Assembly (NCBI GenBank): GCA_900155495.1
Contig: FTLJ01000234.1
Span: 1-52,078 of the forward strand
Length of the DNA: 52,078 nucleotides
Direction: 5' to 3'
Origin: Porogramme epimiltina
Taxonomy: Eukaryota; Basidiomycota; Agaricomycetes; Polyporales; Polyporaceae
The notes beneath the pieces are model-generated. The model saw nothing but the letters and a program-made list of their open reading frames with translations. It did not search any database and had not been told where the DNA came from. Shown here one piece after another: positions 43,190 to 52,078 of the stretch. A program made the translations under genes and the position numbers. The number at the start of each line of letters is the position of its first letter. The stretch's first letter is position 1.

Positions 43190-45172
43190 GGTCTCGGCGG
43201 TGAGTAACCTGACAATCCGCCCCAACACGCAGCCCCCCTCGCACCTCAATCGAACGTCCGAGCGCATGTCTCGGATTGCAAGGGGAGTGCAGACAAGACC
43301 CGTCGATCGCTGTGGAGGCGGGAGGTGATCTCCGACACGGGAGCCGGAACACGCCCCGTGCCGGCGGTGGGGAGGGCAGTTCGATGCGGCCTCGCGGGAG
43401 GGCTAGAATCCTGGGGGAGACAATAAAAGGTCAGGGGCCCGCACGCCCTCGAGCATGTCGACGACATCCGCAGGCGCGTGTTTTGCTTGTGCGGAGATCG
43501 AAATGTATCTCGCGCGCAGACAATTGTGCCTTGGCGCCCGCGCACGGTAGCCTCGTGCTAGCGTGATGCTGCCTCCCCTTGCCGCGAATCAGAATCGCAT
43601 TCCGAACATAGTCGAGACAATAGCACCATGGCTTACCGGCACTCGCTACGTCGGTTAGCATTTCTAGTGCTCGAGATTGTAGACATCTGTGTGCTTCTTG
43701 ACCGCGATAATCAGGTAAGGTGGCGCACTAACGAACGCACGATGGTAGGCGGATAATCAGCACGGTGGGAGGACTAGCGGTAAAAATCCGTACAGAACGG
43801 GTGATCTCAAATTCAGATCCAACAAAGAGCTCCAGAGCCCATTGTGTAACCAATACTCCCTCCATCCCGATACCTACAAGACCGACACTCAGGGGGAGCT
43901 CGATGCTCCGTCCGTCTAAAAACGGTAATTCCGGACACCCAGGGACAATTAACTTTGCCACCCGCAACAGCACGATGTATAAGAGCTGGATAGCACCTCG
44001 ATACGTGTGCGATCGAGGGTCGCCAGGCTGTGAGTGTTTGTCTGCTCGGAGACGGCACAAGCTCCGCCGTGCATACCACCATGTCCACTCCCCGGGCCGA
44101 GGGTCAGGCAGTACCGCGGGGCCTGGGGGCGTGGTCAGACCAACCTGGCAGGAGGTGGCCTACCCGAGGACGTCGTCCTTCCCCCTACCGCGTCCTTCGC
44201 CCTCTTTCACCCATACTCACCTGCCTGATCCATGCCCCCGGCAGACATTGACCCGAACGCGAACAAAGCAAACTCTCCGACGTCCCACTGTCCCCGCCAC
44301 CTGCCAAAAACGTTCCGAGTCGAGCCCGACACGAGGGCCACCAGTAAGGCCCGCTAGCCACACCCCCGGCCGCCTTCGCGATCGCACGTCAAGCCCCTCC
44401 TACGTTCCCCGAGGGGCCGCTCCCAAGCCGCCCCGCGGGAGGGCGGGCCCCCACCGCACCCACGCCAGCGATCCTCGATCAGCCCGAGCGGGACGCACCT
44501 CGCCCCGCAAAGCGTCCGCGACGCTTTTGCGCCTCCGCCCGCGCGACGGCGCGGGAGCGGGGACGATCGGGGCGGTCCCCGCCCCCACCCACCCCCCACC
44601 ACTCGCGCGCCTCCGCCGCTCGCGTGTCAGGCATCCAGGGCCTAGCGCACCCCGGGCCCGGACGCGGCGCGGAGGCGCGCGCGGTGGGACGCGTCCGCGC
44701 CCGGGATTCCCGCCACGGTGGGATGCCCTCCCACAGCCGTGTCAATGGGGGCCGCCTGCCCATTCGAACCCTTCGCACCCGGCGGGAGAAGGTCCGCAGC
44801 GGGCGGGCTGTGGCAGGCACATGCGGGGCGCGGGCCCTGGGCCGCCCTTCCCGCCGCGCACGGCGTCTGGCTCTGGCGCGTCCTCGGCGCCGCCCACGTC
44901 GGCGCCGCGTCCTCGAGAAGTGGGTGCGGGCGCGCGGGGGAAGGGCGTATCGGGCGCTCGCGATCTCCTGGGTAAAGGGGGCTTCATTTCAAACGCGCAC
45001 GGTTACGGCAGAGCATTGGAGACGTTTGGTACACACCGGATAATACATGCGGGAGCTATTCACGACATTCGAGCGAAAGCGTACAACGTCCGCCGGCATG
45101 GTCGACATGCCGAGGGACCGTGACTCGTACATACTCGCACATCCGGTCAGAGTCTGTGTTTCAACTGCCACG

Positions 45173-46695
45173 TCAGTGTCCAAGTCCGGGTCCATTGATC
45201 TTGCTCGTGAGTTCGAGCCACGGCGCGATGGCGGCGAGGTCGGGCCACGATAGAGAAGCGTATTGGCTTCTTCCCGGCCCACTGACGAGGTCCATATCCA
45301 CGAGAGGCTGCGTAAGGCCTTCTTCAGACACTTGTTTCGTCTGAGGGCCGAGAAGCTGGGCTGTAATGCTGGACGGCAATAGTTAGCGCCTTGAGTACTC
45401 TCCGCGGTTTAAATGAACGCACAGCATGGGGCCGACCCACTGTTGGCCGCGCTCTTCGAGCTCTTCATTGCCTATCCATCTCAAATCTTCCCCGCCGGGG
45501 GTGTAGAACGGGTAGTTCGCGTGACAGGGCGAAGGGAGGGGGTGGGTTAACGGGCGATAAGCATCCCGCAAGTTGATCGCTAAAAATACGCTCGGCATTG
45601 AGCTCTGGGAGGGGAAGCTGGGGAGAAGCGCGTGGACCTACGGGGGGCGGTTCTTCCGGGAAGCGGGGGATCCACGACCGAATACGGGAATGACTCATCG
45701 CTGTCCTCCGAGATGCTTCGCGTCGACGCGGAGGCGACCTCGTCGACGCCTTTGGTCATCCCCGGCGGGTGCAGAAAGCTCCGCGCGTTCCGGTTCACGG
45801 AGAACGACGAACGCGGCCTGCTCAGCACCCCGAGGGCGATAACGCGCACGTCTCTGAACTCGACGACGAGCTGGGAGAGGGGCGCGCGCAGATTAGTCGG
45901 CCTCGGCGGATGTAGCGGAGGGCGGAGGGGCGTACCCGGATGTCCGTGGGCAAGTGCGCTAGGTTGTTTTGCAGCCTTCGAGAAGACGTGAGCACACCGC
46001 CCGCACTCGACGCATCGAGGGACGCACTTGATCTCGTGGAAGACGGTCAGAGGGACGTAGTTGCGCGAAGACGCTTCGAGCAGGTTCGCAGAGCCGTTCC
46101 TATTCAGTTGGATATACCTGTGCTTCTCCCTCAGCGCGCGGCTCGCAGGTGCCATGTATAGAAAGATTGGGGACATACTTTGTCCAACTCTCTTCGGCCG
46201 TGCACGAGGAGTGGCTCCTATGCCACATCCGGTGGAGGACCCTGCGCGGACGGGTTCATATGGTGCGCGCGCAGCGATAATGTGACGACGGACGTACTTC
46301 AGAAACTCGGCCTTCCATGTCTTGAGCTCCCACTTCACCCAGCCGGGCAGGAACCGCCGACGGAAGCACTCCTCCCACTCGGCCTCCTTCAGGTTTGGGA
46401 GCGTCATCTCGAACAGGAGGTACTCGGCCTTTCCCAGGCTGAGGATCTCCACCCAGTTCTGGCGGGGCACCGTCTGACGAATGCTCAGGTGTTTCATTGC
46501 CGGCTCATAGTCCGCTTCCGTGTTCGACAGGACTCGCAGAATCGGACGGCGCCATGGGTTGAGGGATGTGTCGGACGCGATGGCCCGCAGGCGGCGCGAG
46601 AGGTTGGAGACGGTGATAAGGGACGCAATGTCGAGCTCGCCGAGGATGTCTGCAATCAGCTCGACGGGGAGAGACTCAAAGGTAGACTTGAACAT
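45173..46695 (-). CDS. F-box protein of the Agaricomycete type
   Basis: Probable substrate receptor of an SCF ubiquitin ligase. Exons complement(45173..45368, 45423..45579, 45642..45870, 45936..45975, 46028..46117, 46179..46241, 46298..46695), 390 residues. The F-box is at residues 5-42 (F-E-S-L-P-V-E-L-I-A-D-I-L and L-I-T-V-S-N-L-S-R-R). The remainder matches a family I recognise from mushroom genomes: R-Q-T-V-P-R-Q-N-W-V-E-I-L-S-L; E-C-F-R-R-R-F-L-P; S-C-T-A-E-E-S-W-T-K-Y joined across intron 2; L-N-R-N-G-S-A-N-L-L-E-A-S-S-R-N; F-L-H-P-P-G; N-Y-P-F-Y-T-P-G-G; and the end S-G-P-G-R-S-Q-Y-A-S-L-S-W. No WD40 or LRR repeats are present; the substrate is unknown. Several introns are hidden in a long open frame, so a naive call would be wrong from about residue 133. 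Confidence 0.82.
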
Positions 46696-47096
46696 AGTGA
46701 GTGAGAGCAGAGATGGTATGCGGAGGCCAAGTACGGTGCGGCATGGGTGTATAGTCGGGCGGTGGAGCTGTAGCGCCCGCTGACATGACCGAGGACCGCG
46801 ATAGTTGGCCGAGTGGCGGTGCGCAGTGCCTGACCAAGCCCGTTACCGATATGGGCGCCAACGCCATCCCTCCCCCAAGGTGGAGACTCGACCCATCGCC
46901 AACTCCGCGGCACCGCATGTGTGGCAGAGCACCAAGTGCTGCAGGGTCGCCCGAATGCTACATTTAGTCCTCCAATCTACATCTAGATGACACGAGGGCT
47001 CTTTGGAAATAAATACTGTGTGTGTGCGTATCCATGTGCATCCTGCAGTGTCTCCGCACGCGAATCCATCTCCGTGCGCAAACTATCCAAGGGTAT
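46696..47096. other. Intergenic region between the F-box and ArfGAP genes
   Basis: 401 bases: F-box promoter on one side, ArfGAP 3' end on the other. A stretch at about 46806 resembles a tRNA A box but the rest of a tRNA is missing. Confidence 0.5.
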
Positions 47097-48626
47097 CTAG
47101 AAGTCCTTCCAGTCATCCCAATCGTCAGCCTTTTTCGCAGGGGTCCTATGGACAGCCGTAGAGGAGGTGGGCGGCGCCGCCTGAGCAGGAGCGTTCTGCT
47201 GTGACGAGCCGCTGTGGAAGTCGAAGAAATCGTCATCGTCCTGGTAGAGGGCCGAGCTCTCCTCCTCGTGCTCCATCCCAAGCGCGCCGTATCCCCTTTG
47301 TTGCGGGCCGCCTCCCACCCGCTCCCTGACGTTTCCGACCACGCCCCCGACCGTGTCCGCGACGTCCACGCCGAAGGTGGACCGACCCCACACGTTGGCC
47401 GACCGACCAACCTCCCCGGCGCGTTTTCCGGCTTCTGAGACGTAACCCCGCACGCCCGCCTGGAACGTCGGGTCCATCACCTTCTCCATCCCAGGCTGGA
47501 TCACGTTCTCCGACACCGCCCGCGACGCGCCGATGACCGCCGCGGACAGCAGCGACCAGCCCTTGCTCAGCGCCGCCCCCGGGTTTTCCTGCAGGTCCGC
47601 CAGCGTCGGCGCGTTCGCGGACGAGAGCGCGAACGACGGGTGCTGGGCGCCCGGCGGGGGCGTGGGCGTGTTCCCGAACCCCTGGTACCGGCCCCCTTGG
47701 GAAGGCGGCAGATCCGCGGAGCGGGACGCGTTCGTCTGCCCGAGCGAGGCAAAGTACGACTCGTTGGCGGCCTTCTGATCGTACGAGCCCGTCATGCTCC
47801 CCGGCCCCGGGCTCGGGCTCCCACCACCGCTCCCGCCCAGGGCGGGCGAGTTCTGCCTGCTGAACGACGCGGGGGAGGACGAGTCGCCCCGGAGCGGCCG
47901 GCCGGCTGACGCGCGCGATTTGCGGAGCCCTTGTGCGGATGACGGCCGATTGGGCGGGCTCATAGAATTGCTGGGAGAGCCGAAGCCATCGGGAGGGGCG
48001 GATGGGGACCACGGTTTGCCGGCTAGCGCAGCGTCCAGCTGATTGCAGACGTCAGGGCGAGGGAAGCGAGCGGAGCGGATGGGTTGCGGACCTTCTCTTT
48101 GTATTGTGAAGCAGCCCAGCTGTGATATGTGTCGTATGGTGTCATGCCCTCTTTATACCCGCCGGTTTGAGGGTCGTAGGATTTCATGAACTCGCGGAAC
48201 GGTGCGTTTCCGCCCAGCTGCGAACGGAGGGAGGGGGTTCGCGTGCGACGAGGAGCCCAGCAAGGCCAATGAACTGACCTGCATCCGCTTGATCTGCTCC
48301 TCTTGCCAAGTGTCCATTGAGACAGATCTCACGAAACTGGGAGGGGGCGGGAGGCTATGTAGCGGCTTGACACATTGGAAGAACGGAAAATTCACCTAAT
48401 GTGAACGCCGAAGCCTCTGTGGACGCCGGCGCATTGTAGGCAGAAGAATATTGCGAAACTGCTCCAAATGCATGACAAAGACCGCGAGCAACAGATGGAC
48501 GAGAAGGACTCGCCTGACGGAGGCCCATTGGGGATTGGGGTTCCCGCAGTCTAAACACTTCTTGTTGTCGAGGTCCTCCCGCTTGATGAGGTCCTGCAGT
48601 ATCTTCTTAGCGGCGACCTGGTCCAT
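47097..48626 (-). CDS. GCS1: ADP-ribosylation factor GTPase-activating protein (ArfGAP1/Gcs1 type)
   Basis: Stimulates GTP hydrolysis on Arf1 during COPI vesicle traffic. Exons complement(47097..48038, 48092..48217, 48279..48336, 48396..48458, 48514..48626), 433 residues. The ArfGAP zinc finger is C24-x2-C27-x16-C44-x2-C47 with the arginine finger at about R52 (G-V-H-R-G-F-G-V-H-I-S-F-V-R-S). The family then continues W-x-E-E-Q-I-K-R-M and G-G-N-A-P-F-R-E-F. The tail is Ser/Pro/Gly-rich with an amphipathic segment near residues 265-320 (lipid-packing sensor candidate) and ends D-D-W-D-D-W-K-D-F, the Trp motif by which such proteins bind coatomer. Intron 1 must use a GC donor (AG/GCGAGT) to keep frame through the zinc finger. 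Confidence 0.92.
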
Positions 48627-49948
48627 TGGGGATGGTGAATGGGCGGGGGAGTGTGGAGATAGAAGAAGGCCGGTCGGTGGACTCGGGGAGGGACAGCAAC
48701 ACGACCAAGAGATCAAGCGTGCCGAGGTGGAACCTGGTGATTGCAGGCACTGGCACGCGTAGGCGCTGCAATCAGTACCGTGCGAAACGCGCGCGCATGA
48801 CGCACGAGGGGCGTGACGCCATCGGGGCGCGTGGATGTCACGGCGCGAGGAACGACATCGAGCGGGGTGCGTTGTGGTTATCTGTGGCCGTCTGTGGCCT
48901 CTTGTGGCTGCGCGGCGGCGAGGGACGAGATCTTCTGCGGCCGCTCGTATATCGGCATGGGAGAAGGGTGCTCAGAGGGATTTTTAAGGCTCGACAAGGG
49001 CGTTGATGGGGGTCGGGGGGTGACGTCCCAGTAGCTCGGGACGGCGGTTTTGAGGGAGCCAGGCCAGTGTGTCGGTGTCCGGTCACTCACACAGTGAGAG
49101 GGCTGCCGGGGCGGCTCTGGGGCCCCAAGGGGGACAAGGGGAGCTGCTGGGCGCTGCCGCGGGCAGATGCGCGCTCGCGGACAGCGAAGACGTGCGCGTC
49201 CGACGGTGGTCGCGCTGGGCGGAGGACCCGGGCGGCGGGCAGCGTGACCTCGCGGGTCGGATGGGCGTCGGGGTGGCCAGCAGGAGAGGCGGGGTGTGAC
49301 AGGACCCGGGGTGGCCGGGTGATTCCCGGGCGCCTTTGGGGGGAGGCAAGATGAATCAGGCGCGCGAGGGGCCGCCTCTTGCCCTCGTCCCCGCCGTAGT
49401 CGTCGTCGCTGTCGCCCGCCCCTCGCGTCCGCTGCGCCCTCCACAGCCTCTCGGACACCGGCACGCCGCCCGCCCCCGCCCCCGGAGAAGTCGCCCGTGC
49501 GCGTGTTGCCTGGTGACGACAGCCGTACCTGCAGAAAGACGAGCAGTATCGCGATTCCATTCCCTCGGGCATCCCCTCTCCAGCGCAGCGGCGACGTCTC
49601 CCACCCACACAATTAGCTTCGCCCACGTCTCCGTCTCCGCCAGCATCGTCGCCGCCCAAATTCGTGAGAAGAGCGCGAGCCCTGTTCCCAAGCCACTACC
49701 TTTTCTACGACCTCCCTTCACCATCGAGCCCGCTTCGAGCACCCGACCCCTGCTGCAACCGTCCAAACCCCTCCGCACGGACGCGTCATGATCCAGAAGA
49801 CCAACGCACGCGCCCCGTCCACCTCCGTCGCCCCCGGGCGCCAGTCTTCCACCGATGGCCCAGAGTCTTGGGGCCAATGGTCTGGGCGCAAGTCCGTCCT
49901 TCCTTCCTCTCGTTTCCAGCACGTCACTGATCCCGCCTCCGCCGCCTC
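48627..49948. promoter_or_regulatory. Divergent promoter region ArfGAP / velvet gene
   Basis: 1.3 kb between the two start codons. Pyrimidine-rich towards the velvet gene from about 49.55 kb, where a long leader probably lies. ATGs at 49788 and 49855 open short frames that overlap the velvet start. No TATA box stands out. Confidence 0.45.
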
Positions 49949-51997
49949 ATGCTCGCTTCGTCCGCCCCGAATAGACACTACTCCTTAGAGGTCGTCCAGC
50001 ACCCTATACGTGCCCGAATGTGCGGCTTCGGCGACAAGGTACGCATTTCCGTTCCGCCACATCCCCCTCGCCTTTCACGGCAGCGTCCCGCAGGATCGGC
50101 GTCCGTTAGCACCCGCCGCCGTAGCGAAGATGATTGTCAGGAGAGAGGACGGCACCGCCGTCGATGTCGAGTGCGTCTTCTGCCATCCTCTCCTTCTCCT
50201 TCTCCCTTTCTCACGCCTATCCTCCCCCAGTGAGATCGACTGCTCCTTCTTCCTAGTCACTGTGGACCTCTGGTCCGCTGATGGGAAGCACGAAATGAAC
50301 CTCGTTTTGCACCCGACTTCGGCGGACCGTTATGTACCCGCGAATACCCCCAAGGGCAAGCGCAGAGGCACCGTCACCGCGAATACCACTAATCAACGAT
50401 CAAGCCGTCAAAGCCCTGAGAGGTCCGCACCACCCCCGAGCGCGACTCAGTACTCTCAGGTATGTCTATTTCCATGACTCGTTTAGCGGTTTACCGTGCT
50501 TATTACGATGTGGTATGCCGCTCGCCTAGCCGTCCAACACCGCCTACTCTCCTCAAGGTTATCCCTTCCCCCCGCAAGCGGCTCCGATCCCGGAGTCGAA
50601 CTCCTTCCAACCCGTCCACCCGTATGCGCCACCACCTGATACCAACGCTCCCTCCTGGGGCTATCCCCCGTCCACCACAAGTGTAGATCGCACGCAATCT
50701 TATGGTCCGCCCGCGCTGCCTTCCATTCATGCCATCAACCGCACAACGTCGCCCGTGCCTGCTGAGTCTACCGCTTCCGAGTACGGCCCACCCGCTCAGG
50801 CCGCACCGAACGCCGGTCAGGACTGGCAGATCCAGACGCCCGTCCGCGAAGAGCAGGGGACAGTCGACTACCGAACCTGGCCACAACAACCCGCCTACCC
50901 CGCTCCCATGGAGGTCCCGGCCGCGCCCGCCGGAGCCGCTCCTTCCAGCGCCGATCCTCGAGAGGGGGCTTACGGCAATGCGCCTTCCGGCACCGCCCCG
51001 GCTACGTCCGAAGCGTACCCGCAGCAAGCACGATACTCGCAGGAGCCCTTCACGCCTGTGCAGACGAGCCCCACGCAGCCGCAGCAGCTCGATTCGTCGA
51101 TGTACGCGTCTGCGTCCTACGCGCAGCAACAGCACCAGCAGCAGACGCAGACGCAGTACCATCAGGGTTCGTCCTATCAAGAGCCGACACCGCCGTCGAC
51201 CATCCCGCCCTTGCCCCGCCACACCTACACCCGGACTTTGGTCGGGCCGTTAGCGTCTAACGCATGTCGCCTTCTGGACGAACACCGTAAGCCTGCGATC
51301 TTCTTCCTGTTCCAGGACCTGTCTATCAGGACCGAAGGTAAGGCGCCAGTCGTCCTAGGGTTCCATATGGGTCCTAGTCGCCCCCTCCACGTCGAACCCT
51401 GTTGAACGCCATTTGTGATGTGCAGGCACCTTCCGCCTTCGGCTGCGGCTCATGAACGTCGGCGCGTAAGTGAACCTCGATAGCGCGATGCCGCCCCGTT
51501 TTACGAATGGGTGGCGGGCTCGGAGCTTCCTTGGCTGACCCTTGGACGCCCACAGCCCTCCGGCCCCAGAACCTCGAGCGCCCGGTGTGCATACGGACAT
51601 GTCACCTGTCCTCGCCCAGACCTTCACGGAACCTTTCGTCGTCTTCTCGGCGAAGCGCTTTCCTGGCGTCCCCGGTGAGTCGCGCCCCGCCCCGACGGCC
51701 GCTCGTCGGGGGCCACCCACACGCCCCCCGCGCTCCGAAGCTAATGTGTGTACCCGTCCACAGACACCACCACGCTGTCCATCACTCTGGGCAACCAAGG
51801 CCAGAAGCTGCCCCTGGTACGTCACCCCCTCTCCCCTGCGCCGTCCACGCCCTCCGGGCTAACCATCCCTTCATCGCCCTCTTTTCCTTGGACCCCATCC
51901 ACCTCCGCAGCGGAACCGCAACGGATCGAACAAGCAGGGTCGCAAGCGGCGGCGCGACGGCTCGGACGGGTCCGCCGACGAGTCCGACGAAGCATAG
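49949..51997 (+). CDS. velB: Velvet-domain regulator, VelB type with split domain
   Basis: Fungal developmental regulator; VelB-type proteins dimerise with other velvet proteins, enter the nucleus and bind DNA. Exons 49949..50038, 50094..50170, 50231..50459, 50530..51337, 51426..51465, 51556..51674, 51764..51816, 51911..51997, 500 residues. The first velvet half is R-H-Y-S-L-E-V-V-Q-H-P, R-A-R-M-C-G-F-G-D-K, D-R-R-P-L-A-P, F-F-L-V-T-V-D-L-W. About 270 residues of Pro/Gln/Ser-rich insert follow (about 100-365). The second half is G-P-L-A-S-N-A-C-R-L-L-D-E, F-F-L-F-Q-D-L-S-I-R-T-E-G, T-F-R-L-R-L-R-L, T-F-T-E-P-F-V-V-F-S-A-K-R-F-P-G-V, and L-G-N-Q-G-Q-K-L. It ends with a basic K-Q-G-R-K-R-R-R cluster. 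The start is the least certain part: upstream, in another frame, lies a 39-codon stretch ending F-V-R-P-E that resembles a velvet N-terminus. Confidence 0.85.
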
Positions 51998-52032
51998 CAT
52001 GACGAGCGTGGAAGCGTCACGGCGGCGATGGG

Positions 52033-52052
52033 CCCGCCCGCCCGCCCGCCCT
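52033..52052. repeat. GCCC simple tandem repeat
   Basis: About five copies of GCCC/CGCC in the 3' region of the velvet gene, close to the right window edge. Confidence 0.6.
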
Positions 52053-52078
52053 CACTGTAAATTTAGAGACCCGCTGTT

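Larger units (their letters stand above)
42837..45172. other. Gene-free interval of 2.3 kb, very GC-rich at 44.3-44.95 kb
   Basis: The left end holds the promoter of the C2H2 gene. The GC-rich core at 44.3-44.95 kb gives long open frames on both strands, all Arg/Pro/Gly/Ala-rich and without domains or splice logic, so I read them as composition artefacts. The right end borders the F-box stop at 45173. Confidence 0.5.

Noticed and set aside
43765..45123. A 452-codon open frame on the plus strand in the GC-rich interval
   Set aside because: Arg/Pro/Ser/Gly-dominated, no domain, no conserved blocks, and equally long frames on the other strand. High GC removes stops by chance.
46799..46915. TTGGCCGAGTGGC resembling a tRNA-Ser/Leu A box
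   Set aside because: No matching acceptor stem, no GGTTCGA-type B box at the right distance, and no anticodon arm.

Overview
The window comes from a filamentous basidiomycete. It is most likely an Agaricomycete, with Polyporales as my best guess. It is GC-rich. Almost every gene is cut by several 48-65-base introns with GT(A/G)AGT-like donors. The gene set is basidiomycete-like: a split velvet factor, an etherase-type GST, an F-box family common in Agaricomycetes, and single-pass membrane proteins with a beta-type ectodomain. Genes lie on both strands in divergent and convergent pairs. There are no operons, no CRISPR arrays, no rRNA genes and no intact mobile element. I found no tRNA gene that holds up. 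All exon joins were derived by reading splice signals and checking phase; none was tested against transcripts.

Layout: 1-385 is the 3' end of homoserine O-acetyltransferase. 2155-3111 (-) is a secreted-leader, single-pass mucin-like protein. 3.1-6.0 kb is gene-poor. 6.0-23.6 kb is a dense housekeeping block: GTP cyclohydrolase II, VPS17, a secreted M24 peptidase, 3-isopropylmalate dehydrogenase, NOB1, ARPC3, a YVC1/TRPY channel, GINS PSF2 and haspin kinase. 24.2-25.7 kb (-) is a disordered nuclear-type protein. 25.7-27.9 kb is gene-poor and holds a two-unit 65-base repeat. 27.9-33.7 kb is a tandem array of three paralogous membrane proteins. 34.3-40.3 kb holds a GST, a PP2C phosphatase of the mitochondrial PDP/Ptc5 type, and a USP36/Ubp10-type deubiquitinase. 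41.0-42.8 kb (-) is a four-finger C2H2 protein. 43-45 kb is GC-rich and empty. 45.2-52.0 kb holds an F-box protein, an ArfGAP and a velvet-domain regulator (VelB type).

Themes: amino-acid and vitamin synthesis (MET2, LEU2, RIB1), membrane traffic (VPS17, ArfGAP), cell cycle (PSF2 and haspin, which share a promoter carrying two MluI-box motifs), ubiquitin (F-box, USP) and development or signalling (velvet, C2H2).

The best candidates for something under-described are the three-gene membrane-protein array with conserved intron phases, shared tail blocks and a C-terminal PPxY in every copy, and the histone-H3-like ARTKQ at the N-terminus of the haspin kinase.
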